DNA from: Branchiostoma belcheri
Taxonomy: Eukaryota; Chordata; Leptocardii; Amphioxiformes; Branchiostomatidae
DNA: 64,000 nt
NCBI RefSeq assembly: GCF_001625305.1
Contig: NW_017802458.1
Span: forward strand, 144,302-208,301
Direction of reading: 5' to 3'
Part shown: one piece after another, positions 54,581 through 64,000 of the stretch
Numbering within the stretch: position 1 is the stretch's first letter
How the letters are laid out: every line of letters starts with the position of its first letter
The notes under the pieces: model-generated
The model's input: only the letters and a program-made list of their open reading frames with translations
Database searches by the model: none
What the model was told of the DNA's origin: nothing
Position numbers and translations under genes: made by a program

Positions 54581-55968
54581 GGTGTACATGTAGCCGCTAT
54601 TGTAGTTAGCGAATAGTAGGAAACTTGTGCTCCAACGAAATAGCACTTCTCCATCACTCTCTGTATACCAAAGAGATAGGGTGTCATGGTGAAAGCGGAA
54701 CTTAACTTGAGAAGCAGGTGCTATGTTTCTTGAGACACATTTTTTAAACAAAACTCGCGTGGCACACGGTAGTTCCTCAGAGCAGGTGGAAGGCGTATCC
54801 CAGAATTCCCTGTGAGGCTGTGACGTTTGAATACGCCCCTCCCCCCTCCCCGCCGCCACCTTGCCCTGGCTTTGTGGAACGAGCAAGGGTGCCTTTCAAG
54901 TTTTGCCCAATTTTAGGGTTTTGTGCTCCGTGGCTGTGCAGTTTTAAAGTTAAGATTTGTTATAGCGTATTCGACAAAGAGGTACTAAATATTCCGTTTT
55001 GTCTACCTTTGGAGACAACAGTTATTCTAAGCATTAAAGTTGGGAATTTTGTATTCGATCGTCGTTAAGGAAACATTAAGATTTTTCGTGATTTAACCGG
55101 TGTGAATTCTCTCCTCAATTATTAAAGATATTGGGGCCTGTAATAACTTCCAGTATATATGTTAAACGTGCACTATAATGACCTATCTTGTGTTTGATGA
55201 CACCGTGAATAATCTAAGGGTGCACGTGCCTCTTTTTTCCCGAGAAAATTTGAGAAATGTGGAGGGGACTATGGCCAAGCTACGTATACGTGATTCCATT
55301 TCTTTGACCAGACATCAACCACTTTCCAGTTCAGGCTGCTTTCTTGAAACACTCGACTTGGCCTAGGATGTCTTCAAAAGCATGATATATTTATTTCTTT
55401 TTTTGACTTCATTAAAAAATGGAGGCGAGGATTAAAAACAGGAGATTGCTTATAATTACCTCTGGCACTTCTAAGAAGTGCATTGAAGGACAAACCATAT
55501 CTTGTCTCACAGAAACAATAGAATATTGTCTGATACCTTCATGACGTTGAACCCAAGTAAAAATGTGCCCTAAGTATGAACAGTGCTTTACCAAACCATA
55601 GGTTAATATGTAGAACACATCGGTTAGATTATTATTACTCTCTAGGAATTAGATGATATCATATTGAATTTTTATCCTTTTAAAATAACTCTGATAGAAT
55701 GAATAACATCTCTGATGCGTCATCATAATGCCTGTCTATTTGGCTGGACATCAAATGTAAACTATATTTGTAAAACAGTTGTTTTACACCAGGAAGAGAA
55801 GTGTCCACTTATGTATGCATATTTACATATTATGTATATCACTATTATCAGCTCAATACTTGTGATGATGCATGCTGACACCATTGAATCAGCTCACAGT
55901 CAGAAAAGGCAACTTGTTGACTAATACAGGTTGGGCACAAAAAATAGCTGAACATCAATTTTGACAAT
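54581..55968. other. Type-X spacer between copies 4 and 5
   Basis: Shares the leader and 3'-flank blocks of 41742-43086. Near 54830 it has a C-rich run where the other type-X spacers have a longer C run. Confidence 0.7.
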
Positions 55969-58887
55969 TCAGACAGTCGTTTCCCTTACTGTAATCATCG
56001 CATTCCGCAGTTGTACGAGTTTCATCTCTACTTCATCCGGATCCGGTCTTTCTGACGGCATTTCCTGCCAACACAACATCATGACGTCATACATCTCTTC
56101 GGAAGATCCCGGAGGCCTTCTCAGCCGGATTCCCCTCCGGAGGGTTCGTACGAGCTGTTGGCAGGTGGGTTGGCCGTTGCCATGGTAACGCGGTTCTTGT
56201 CCCATGGTGACGATCTCCCACAGCAGCACGCCGAAGGACCACACGTCACTCTGACAGGTGTACTCACCTGTCTCTAATGACTCCAGAGCCGTCCAGTTCA
56301 GGGGGAATACTTCATTCTTTACCTTGTCTTTAGGCTTAGCAGGCTGTTCTATGCCGTGTTTATCATTAGGCACGTATTGGACAGCGGTGTAGACGTCGCG
56401 GGCCTGTCCAAAGTCGGCCAACTTGGCCACGTGGTCAGCAGTGATGAGGACATTCCGAGCGGCCACGTCCCGGTGTGTGAGCGCCAGGCGTTGGAGCTCC
56501 TGAAGAGCGCGGGCAATGTGCACGGCATAGCGGAGATGACGTGGGAGAGACTGCCGCCCGTCTTGCCTTCGTGCCTGCCGAAGCAAACGTAACAGGTTAC
56601 CGTTGGAAGCGTATTCCATGAGGATATACTTGTGGGTCGACTCGTTGATGAATCCCAACAATTGAATGATGTTGGAGCGGAGGTTGTCGTGATGTTGGTC
56701 TTCATGCACGGCTACCAAAATGGCCGCCTCCCTGTAGAAGTTGCGATAACATTGGATGTCTCGTCTGCGAACTTCCTTGGCAGCAACGGTGATGTCGCAA
56801 GCGTGTGTCTTGAGGTTGGCCTGAATGACTTGACCAAACATCCCCATCCCGACCAGGGGACCAAGTGTCAGGTGCCGCCTGGTCTTACCCCATCGGCTGA
56901 GCCAGCCCGGCTGGACGGTCTGTGCCAGGTCTGCCTCCACCTGCTCCAGCTCCAGAAAAGCTTCGGTCTCGTCGTCTTGGCCGGGCTGAACGCCACGCAG
57001 GTGCCTTTTCATGTACAGTATGATCCCTACACAAGCAGCTAGAACGATAAAGGATCCTATTGGGACAAAGATTTCGAGCAGTTGTTCCGGTCGCATTGCC
57101 TGTTCTTGCTCTTCGACTTGGTCACAGTCCTTCCCCGTCCACGGCGCCACGCAGGTGCAACTGCCGTCCACGTTGTGACAGGTGGCGTTGTTCTTACAGG
57201 TGCACACCTGCTGACACCTCAGACCGTGCCTGTACTTAGGACAAGGTACGTCACACTGCCAGCCGTACCAGCCAGCCGCGCAGGTACACTTACCGTCGCT
57301 AGGGCGGCAGCTCGCGCCGTTTCGGCAGCGACACTTCTCTCGGCACCGCTGGCCGTACGTGCCGTTCGGACATGTCGTCTGGCACCTGGTTCCTGTCCAT
57401 CCCGCGGGACAGACGCAGCCAGATCTCCAGTCACAGCTGGCGCCATGGAAACAGTCACACGTCTCACCACAGAACTCGCCTTTTCGATTTGGTGGACACT
57501 TAGCAATGTCAAGTACAACGGTTGCATTGAAGACCCTTCCATTAGTGTCCCATACCTGACACATGTAGGGACCATCGTCTTTGGGCTGTATGTTTAACAG
57601 AGTTTGTTCTAATCGAGATGAGTTCTTCCTAACGATCTCAGACCCGTTTGGTAGTCGTAATGATAACGCTGTAGCGTTGACGTGGTGAACTTTACAGTGA
57701 ACTGTGACGTTAGCGGAAATGTAGATATCAGAAGGGTCGCTTGGTGTCGTCGCTGCAGAAACGCCGGGCTTTGGAATGTCACAAGCGACACCTTGCCAGG
57801 CGTCTGTACATTTACAGGCACCGTTGAAGCCATGGCAGCGGGCACCGTTCTTACAGATGCAGTTTTGGTCACAAAGAAGGCCGTATCTATCGGGAGCACA
57901 GCCGATAGGGCTCAAATCCATAGTCAACGTTTCAACGTGTCGTACATTTAGTCGAGTAACAGAATGATCTTTATCTTTGAAAAAACTGAGTGGACGATGC
58001 TGTATCGGAAGTTTGCATCTATAGTGCATTCTGCTATTTGTCGAAACATTAAACGACAGAAAGTAGATGAAAAGGGAGTGCTGAAGTTTCTCCAGGACTT
58101 GAGGGACCGCGATCTCCAGCTGTTCCAAGTAAGGCAAGTCGCCATGGAGGTAGAATTCTCGAATATCTAAAAGCATGATTGACAGTTCTGACTGTATGAA
58201 GGCAGTCTCCGCATGACATGATAACGTAACTGTCCCATCCTCCCCCCTGTAAAACGACTGCCATATTTCTGCTGCAGCCGAGAGGTCGTTCAAATGACGT
58301 ATGCCAGCAGCAATGCGAACTTCGCAGTTGTCAGTTCCTGTGATGATTATCTTAAGATCGTCCATGTCCCATTTCTCTATAGGCTTACTAATACTTTTCT
58401 GAAAGAAAAGAACGTCTCCTTCAGTTGTCTCAGCTTCTACACTCGGAGAAAGGCTAAACAGGAACTCCCCAGTCTGGTTTCCCCTGGGATTGACCGGTGT
58501 TTCACACGTCTCGTTGTACACAGGAGGATAGCCCAAAACGTTTCTCACCTTTACTCTGATCCTGACGACATGGTGATCAGGGTCTTCTTGTCCACCAACA
58601 AGTAATTTTAAAATATACTCCGACTGTACAGACCAGTCCAGCGGCCTGGCGACTATAACTGTACAGTTGTTACTCACATAGAACCGGCCGTAGGGATCTC
58701 CCTCCACCATTGCACACGGAAGTTCCGCTTTCTCCGTTCCCAACAAACGCGGCAAGCTGAGAACGTCTGTCCCAATCTTGGCATCTTCAGCCACAGAAAC
58801 TGTGAAGTTGGTACCTTCGGATTCATCGGCCCGACAAAGTAGACTGTAAAGAACCAGTAGGAGCAAAACTGCGTAGTTAACTGCCAT
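55969..58887 (-). CDS. Receptor tyrosine kinase, array copy 5 (ectodomain type C, 972 aa)
   Basis: An uninterrupted frame with the same domain order and length as copy 3 and a closely related type-C module. All kinase motifs are present (G-M-G-M-F-G, V-A-A-K, H-R-D, D-F-G). The kinase tail Q-E-M-P-S-E-R-P-D-P is shared only with copy 2; the others have R-E-(S/N)-P-P-T-R-P-G-P. The stretch 56642-57289 looks identical to 43760-44407 of copy 2, so the two genes have recently exchanged sequence. An in-frame stop upstream fixes the start at M-A-V-N-Y. Confidence 0.88.
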   Translation of the reverse strand: MAVNYAVLLLLVLYSLLCRADESEGTNFTVSVAEDAKIGTDVLSLPRLLGTEKAELPCAMVEGDPYGRFYVSNNCTVIVARPLDWSVQSEYILKLLVGGQEDPDHHVVRIRVKVRNVLGYPPVYNETCETPVNPRGNQTGEFLFSLSPSVEAETTEGDVLFFQKSISKPIEKWDMDDLKIIITGTDNCEVRIAAGIRHLNDLSAAAEIWQSFYRGEDGTVTLSCHAETAFIQSELSIMLLDIREFYLHGDLPYLEQLEIAVPQVLEKLQHSLFIYFLSFNVSTNSRMHYRCKLPIQHRPLSFFKDKDHSVTRLNVRHVETLTMDLSPIGCAPDRYGLLCDQNCICKNGARCHGFNGACKCTDAWQGVACDIPKPGVSAATTPSDPSDIYISANVTVHCKVHHVNATALSLRLPNGSEIVRKNSSRLEQTLLNIQPKDDGPYMCQVWDTNGRVFNATVVLDIAKCPPNRKGEFCGETCDCFHGASCDWRSGCVCPAGWTGTRCQTTCPNGTYGQRCREKCRCRNGASCRPSDGKCTCAAGWYGWQCDVPCPKYRHGLRCQQVCTCKNNATCHNVDGSCTCVAPWTGKDCDQVEEQEQAMRPEQLLEIFVPIGSFIVLAACVGIILYMKRHLRGVQPGQDDETEAFLELEQVEADLAQTVQPGWLSRWGKTRRHLTLGPLVGMGMFGQVIQANLKTHACDITVAAKEVRRRDIQCYRNFYREAAILVAVHEDQHHDNLRSNIIQLLGFINESTHKYILMEYASNGNLLRLLRQARRQDGRQSLPRHLRYAVHIARALQELQRLALTHRDVAARNVLITADHVAKLADFGQARDVYTAVQYVPNDKHGIEQPAKPKDKVKNEVFPLNWTALESLETGEYTCQSDVWSFGVLLWEIVTMGQEPRYHGNGQPTCQQLVRTLRRGIRLRRPPGSSEEMYDVMMLCWQEMPSERPDPDEVEMKLVQLRNAMITVRETTV

Positions 58888-60197
58888 GGTGTAGCCGCTT
58901 TTGTGGATTAATGGATATTAAGAAACTTGTGCTCCCACGAAACAGCACTTCTCCATTCTTCTTTGATACCTATGTGATCAGGTGTCACCAAAGCAGAACT
59001 TAACCCCAGAAACAGGTGTTAGGTTTCTTGCAACACATTTTGTTCTGGATTAAGGACCGCGTAGCACACGGAAGTTCCCCTTTTTCTGGGCCATTTGGAA
59101 TATTCCTGCCCGTCACGGAAGGATACTCATCAATAACAAGTTCTTGTTGACGATGGGAATAGTTTACGATGACGCGTTTTATGAAGAGCCACATTTTTGT
59201 TAGCCCCTACCAGGCTTCGGAGGAGGTTGGAAAGGGTAGAAACTGACTTAACTAGAGAGATAACATGCCAGGGGTGTTGGTCCACTAGAGATCTCACTGC
59301 ACGAAAAGTTGGATTTACCAAAGGTTGTAAATTCAGGTAATGGTTACTATGTACACAGTATCTGGCTTTACAATGGTAGTAAATAAAGGTCAATTGCAGT
59401 AATTTCCTTTACAACCCTTGTTAAGTCCGGTATCACCGTACTTGACCTTTATTTAATGCCGTTGTAAAATTCAGAAGCGTTTATTAAAAAAAAAACAAAG
59501 TAAACATTACCCAACCATACATGTACAGGTATCAGTAAATCCAAGTTTTCGTGTAGTCAGAGTACATTTTGCCGCACCCGAATATGTGCAATACCACAAG
59601 GCTTAACTTGTGTGATGATGTGCAGGGCATTATCACAGTAAACATGGTTTAGTACAAGCTGACTTTAGTTAAACCCAATTTGTGCGCTTTCTTTCATATT
59701 TGAATATTCTTTTATGGCACTTTTAAGAAGCGCATTGCAGGATACACTATAGCTTTTCTTAAAGAGGAAACCTTAATCACAATAAACCCAGGTTAAAAGC
59801 CTTCCTACGTACGTACGTATGTACTGTGCTTTACCAAACTATAGATCAATATATAGGCCATTATATGGAATTCCTGTCTTATTTGAAATAACTTTTTGAC
59901 AGCATGAGTAAACATTTCTGATGCGTCTTTTAAATATTTTTTATATGGCTTTATATCATATGTATGTAAATTTTCTTACACGCACTATTTTTGTAAACCA
60001 ATTGTTTTTTTTTACACAAGGAAGAGAAATATCCATTCATATATGTATAGTTCTTATGTTTATCAGCACAATACTTGTGAAAGTGATAATAGATGCTGGC
60101 ATCATTGAATCAGCTCACAGTCAGAACATGGTCAGAAAAGGTCACTTCTTGACTAATACAGGTTGGGCAAAAGTAGCTAAAGAACAATTTTGACAAT
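58888..60197. other. Type-Y spacer between copies 5 and 6
   Basis: Nearly identical over long stretches to 50396-51694, including 'acgatgggaatagtttacga' and 'aagcgtttattaaaaaaaaa', but with a short extra segment near 59440 and without the long TA run. Confidence 0.7.
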
Positions 60198-63092
60198 TCA
60201 GACAGTCGTTTCCCTTACTGTAATCATCGCATTCCGCAGTTGTACGAGTTTCATCTCGACCACATCCGGACCCGGTCTTGTTGGTGGATTTTCCCGCCAA
60301 CACGACATCATGACGTCATACATCTCTCCGGAACATCCCGGAGGCCTTCTGAGCCGGATTCCCCTCCGGAGGGTCCGTGCAAGCTGTTGGCAGGTGGGTT
60401 GGTCGTTGCCATGGTAACGCGGTTCTTGTCCCATGGTGACGATCTCCCACAGCAGCACGCCGAAGGACCACACGTCACTCTGACAGGTGTACTCACCTGT
60501 CTCTAATGACTCCAGAGCCGTCCAGTTCAGGGGGAATACTTCATTCTTTACGTTGTCTTTAGGCTTAGCAGGCTGTTCTATGCCGTGTTTATCATTAGGC
60601 ACGTATTGGACAGCGGTGTAGACGTCGCGGGCCTGTCCAAAGTCGGCCAACTTGGCCACGTGGTCAGCAGTGATGAGGACGTTCCGAGCGGCCACGTCCC
60701 GGTGTGTGAGCGCCAGGCGTTGGAGCTCCTGAAGAGCGCGGGCAATGTGCACGGCATAGCGGAGATGACGTGGGAGAGACTGCGGCTCGTCTTGCCTTCG
60801 TGCCTGTCGCAGCAAACGTAACAGGTTCCCGTTGGAAGCGTATTCCGTGAGGATATACTTGTGGGTCGGCTCGTTGATGAATCCCAACAATTGAATGATG
60901 TTGGAGCGGAGGTTGTCGTGATGTTGGTCTTCATGCACGGCTACCAAAATGGCCGCCTCTCTGTAGAAGTTGCGATAACATTGGATGTCTCGTCTGCGAA
61001 CTTCCTTGGCAGCAACGGTGATGTCGCAAGCGTGTGTCTTGAGGTTGGCCTCCATGACTTGACCAAACATCCCCATCCCGACCAGGGGACCAAGTGTCAG
61101 GTGCCGCCTGGTCTTACCCCATCGGCTGAGCCAGCCCGGCTGGACGGTCTGTGCCAGGTCTGCCTCCACCTGCTCCATCTCCAGAAAGGCTTCCGTCTCG
61201 TCGTCTTGGCCGGCCTGAACGCCGCATAGGCGCCTCTTCTTGTACAGTATGGCCGCTACACAAGCAGCCATAACGATAACGGAGCCTATTGGGACAAAGA
61301 TTTCGAGCAGTGGTTCCGGTCGCATTACCTGCTCTTGCTCTACGACTTGCTCACAATTCTTCCCTGTCCATGGTGCCACGCAGGTGCAACTGCCGTCCAC
61401 GTTGTGACAGGTGGCATTATTCTTACAGGTGCACACCTGCTGACATCTCTGGCCGTGTCTGTACTGAGGACAAGGTACGTCACACTGCCAGCCATACCAG
61501 CCGGCCGCGCAGGTACATCTGCCGTCTCTAGGGCTACAGCTCGCACCGTTTCGGCAGCGACACTTCTCTCGGCACCGCTCGCCGTACGTGCCGTTTGGAC
61601 ATGTGGTCTGACACCTGGTTCCTCTCCAGCCCGCGGGACAGACGCAGCCAGATGTCCAGTCACAGGTGCCGCCATGGAGACAGTCACACGTTTCATCACA
61701 GAACTCGCCTTTTCTATTATGTGGACACTTAGCAATGTCAAGTACAACGGTTGCGTTGAAGACCTTTCCGTAGGTGTCCCATACTTTACACATGTAGGGA
61801 CCATTGTCTTTAGGCTGTATGTTCAACAGAATTTGGTCTAATCGAGATGAGTTCTTTCTAACGATGTCAGACCCGTTTGGAAGTCGTAATGATACCCCTG
61901 TGGCGTTGACGTGGTGAACTTTACAGTGAACCGTGACGTTAGCAGAAATGTAGATATCAGAAGGGTCGCTAGGTGTCGTCGCTGCGGAAACGCCTGGCTT
62001 TGGAATGTCACAAGCGACACCTTGCCAGGCGTCTGTACATTTACAGGCACCGTTGAAGCCATGGCAGCGGGCACCGTTCTTACAGATGCAGTTCTGGTCA
62101 CAAAGAAGACCGTATCTATCGGGAGGACAGCCGATTGGGATAAAGTCCAGAGTTACTAATGGAGGATATCGTACCCTTATTTGATTTCGATGACTTAAGG
62201 AAATAATGGTTGGGCGACGGGGTTTTGGAAGTTTGCATATATAGTGCGTTTTTGTCTTTGCCGGAGAATGTAACGAAACGTAGTAAACAAAACGGGGGTG
62301 CAGAAGTCTCTCCATGACTTGAGGGATCGCGACCTGAAGTTGATCTAAGTAAGGCAAGTCATGGATGTACAATTCGCGAACATCGAAAAGAGAGATTGAC
62401 AGTTCTGACTGTAAGGCAGTCTCCGCATGACATGATATCGTTACTTTATGGAAATCTTCCCTTGCCGCCGTCTCCCAGATTTCTAGTGCAGTAGAGAGAT
62501 CGTGCAAATGATGTACTCCTGTCACAATATGAACTTCGCAGTAGTTATTTTCCCTGATAACTACTTTGAGGTCTTCCCTATCCCGTTTCTCAAGAGGATT
62601 GTTAATTCTTTTCTGAAAGAAAAGAACACCTCCGGCAGTTGTCTCAGCTTGTACATTTAGCAGAACACTAAATAGGAACTCCCCAGTCCGGTTCCCACTG
62701 GGATTGACTGGTGTTTCACACGTCTCGTTGTACACAGGAGGATAGCCCAGAACGTTCCTCACATTTACTCTGATCCTGACTATATAGTAATCAGTTTCTT
62801 GACTTCCACCAACACGTAATTTTAAACGATACTCCGACTGTACAGACCAGTCCAGCGGCCTGGCGACTGTAACTGTACAGTTGTTACTCACATAGAACCG
62901 GCCGTAGGGATCTCCCTCCACCATTACACACGGAAGTTCCGCTTTCTCCGTTCGCGGCAAGCTGACAACGTCTGTTCCAATCTTGGCATCTTCAGGAACA
63001 GAAACTGTGAAGTTGGTACCTTCGGATTCATTGGCCCGACAAAGTAGACTGTAAAGAACCAGAAGGAGCAAAACTGCGTAGTTAACTGCCAT
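60198..63092 (-). CDS. Receptor tyrosine kinase, array copy 6 (ectodomain type B, 964 aa)
   Basis: An uninterrupted frame with ATG at 63092; the frame is also open upstream to 63350, but the conserved signal peptide marks the start. It carries the type-B module shared with copy 2 (V-L-L-N-V-Q-A-E-T-T-A-G-G). It lacks three residues (L-L-G) of the cadherin-like domain present in the other copies. The kinase is complete, with G-M-G-M-F-G, V-A-A-K, H-R-D-V-A-A-R-N and D-F-G. It is the only complete type-B gene in the window and the reference for the breaks in copy 2. Confidence 0.88.
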   Translation of the reverse strand: MAVNYAVLLLLVLYSLLCRANESEGTNFTVSVPEDAKIGTDVVSLPRTEKAELPCVMVEGDPYGRFYVSNNCTVTVARPLDWSVQSEYRLKLRVGGSQETDYYIVRIRVNVRNVLGYPPVYNETCETPVNPSGNRTGEFLFSVLLNVQAETTAGGVLFFQKRINNPLEKRDREDLKVVIRENNYCEVHIVTGVHHLHDLSTALEIWETAAREDFHKVTISCHAETALQSELSISLFDVRELYIHDLPYLDQLQVAIPQVMERLLHPRFVYYVSLHSPAKTKTHYICKLPKPRRPTIISLSHRNQIRVRYPPLVTLDFIPIGCPPDRYGLLCDQNCICKNGARCHGFNGACKCTDAWQGVACDIPKPGVSAATTPSDPSDIYISANVTVHCKVHHVNATGVSLRLPNGSDIVRKNSSRLDQILLNIQPKDNGPYMCKVWDTYGKVFNATVVLDIAKCPHNRKGEFCDETCDCLHGGTCDWTSGCVCPAGWRGTRCQTTCPNGTYGERCREKCRCRNGASCSPRDGRCTCAAGWYGWQCDVPCPQYRHGQRCQQVCTCKNNATCHNVDGSCTCVAPWTGKNCEQVVEQEQVMRPEPLLEIFVPIGSVIVMAACVAAILYKKRRLCGVQAGQDDETEAFLEMEQVEADLAQTVQPGWLSRWGKTRRHLTLGPLVGMGMFGQVMEANLKTHACDITVAAKEVRRRDIQCYRNFYREAAILVAVHEDQHHDNLRSNIIQLLGFINEPTHKYILTEYASNGNLLRLLRQARRQDEPQSLPRHLRYAVHIARALQELQRLALTHRDVAARNVLITADHVAKLADFGQARDVYTAVQYVPNDKHGIEQPAKPKDNVKNEVFPLNWTALESLETGEYTCQSDVWSFGVLLWEIVTMGQEPRYHGNDQPTCQQLARTLRRGIRLRRPPGCSGEMYDVMMSCWRENPPTRPGPDVVEMKLVQLRNAMITVRETTV

Positions 63093-63943
63093 GGTGTAGC
63101 CACTTTTGTGGATAATGGATATTAAGAAACTTGTGCTCCCACGAAACAGCACTTCTCCATTCTTCTTTGTATACCAATGAGATCGGGTGTCATCAAAGCA
63201 GAACTTAACACTAGAAACAGGTGTTAGGTTTCTTGAAGCACATTTTTGATCTGAATCAAGGACCGCGCGCGTGTCACACGGAAGTTCCTCTTTTTTGAAT
63301 TTGGAATATCCGCTTTTGTTGTTGACGATGGGAATAGTTTTCGATGACACGTTTCATGAAGAGACACATTTTTGTTAGCCCCTACCCGGATTCGGGAGGG
63401 GGCTGCAAAGAGTAGAAATTGGCCAAATAGAGAGATAGCATGCCAAAGGGAGTTGGTCTGCTAGAAAGTACATTTTTCCGCACCCGAATATGTTCAATAC
63501 CACAAGGCTTAACTTGTGTGATGATGTGCAGGACATTATCACAGCAGTAAACATGGTTTAGTACAAGATGACTTTAGTTAAACCCAATTTGTGCGCTTTC
63601 TTTCTTATTTTAATATTCTTTTATGGCACTTTTAAGAAGCGCATTGCAGGATACACTATAGCTTTTCTTAAAGAGGAAACCTTAATCACAATAAACCCAA
63701 GTTAAAAGCCTTCCTACGTACGTATGTACTGTGCTTTACCAAACTATAGATCAATATATAGGCCATTATATGGAATTCCTGTCTTATCTAAAATAACTTT
63801 CTGACAGCATAAGTAAACATTTCTGATGCGTCTCCTTAATGGTTTTGTATATGGCTTTATATCATATGTATGTTTATAAATTTTCTTACACGTACTATTT
63901 TTGTAAACCAATTGTTTTTTTACTACAAGGAAGAGAAATATCC

Positions 63944-64000
<57 letters not shown>
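63093..64000. other. Type-Y spacer with the 3' flank of a probable seventh copy, ending in (TA)n
   Basis: 63480-63950 repeats the 3' flank of copies 4 and 6 in order ('ttcaataccacaaggcttaa', 'gcgcattgcaggatacacta', 'ccattatatggaattcctgt', 'ggaagagaaatatccat'). A TA microsatellite fills 63950-64000. In copy 4 the stop codon lies about 140 bases beyond the equivalent TA run. Confidence 0.7.

Noticed and set aside
54581-54886. Start codons upstream of M-A-V-N-Y in copies 1, 2, 4 and 6
   Set aside because: The upstream extensions are not conserved in length or sequence, copies 3 and 5 have an in-frame stop there, and only M-A-V-N-Y begins a signal peptide.

Overview
The window is animal nuclear DNA from a draft assembly (a 20-base N gap lies at 33283-33302). 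The intron-rich BTB/BACK/TLDc gene, the TELO2-interacting protein 2 gene, the collagen/C1q gene, the tRNA-derived SINEs, the many small inverted-repeat elements and above all a tandem family of lineage-specific receptor tyrosine kinases fit an invertebrate deuterostome. I favour an amphioxus (Branchiostoma); this is inference from gene content, with no search behind it.

Layout. 1-8450 holds no gene I can prove. It carries tandem and dispersed repeats, a hAT-like element with a perfect 8-bp target duplication (6615-7010), and one candidate leftward first coding exon (3809-3782). 8640-11966 is a TTI2 gene: probable promoter and 5' UTR exon near 8640-8762, an uninterrupted reading frame at 10074-11645, and a poly(A) signal at 11961. 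11970-19300 is repeat-rich DNA. 19329-37208 (+) is an eleven-exon gene for a 490-residue BTB-BACK-TLDc protein. Its 9.4-kb fourth intron holds, on the opposite strand, a complete three-exon gene for a secreted collagen-like C1q-domain protein (27388-23590).

From 38862 to the right edge the window is a head-to-tail array of six leftward-reading, intronless receptor tyrosine kinase genes of about 2.9 kb each, separated by 1.3-1.5 kb spacers. Each encodes a signal peptide, a degenerate cadherin-like domain, a variable middle module, an EGF-like domain, an Ig-like domain, three more EGF-like domains, one transmembrane helix and a tyrosine kinase with almost no C-terminal tail. Copies 1, 3, 5 and 6 are open. 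Copy 4 has one in-frame stop in the kinase. Copy 2 has three indels. The last 640 bases match the 3' flank of the array unit, so a seventh copy probably begins just past the edge.

The most interesting pattern is in this array. The kinase halves are nearly identical, with one stretch of about 650 bases that looks identical between copies 2 and 5. The middle extracellular module exists in three distinct types in the order A-B-C-A-C-B. The two intergenic spacer types are distributed independently of these modules (X-X-Y-X-Y-Y). The array therefore looks like a mosaic receptor family in which the signalling half is homogenised while the probable ligand-binding half is kept in alternative versions. 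Function, ligand and expression cannot be read from the sequence.
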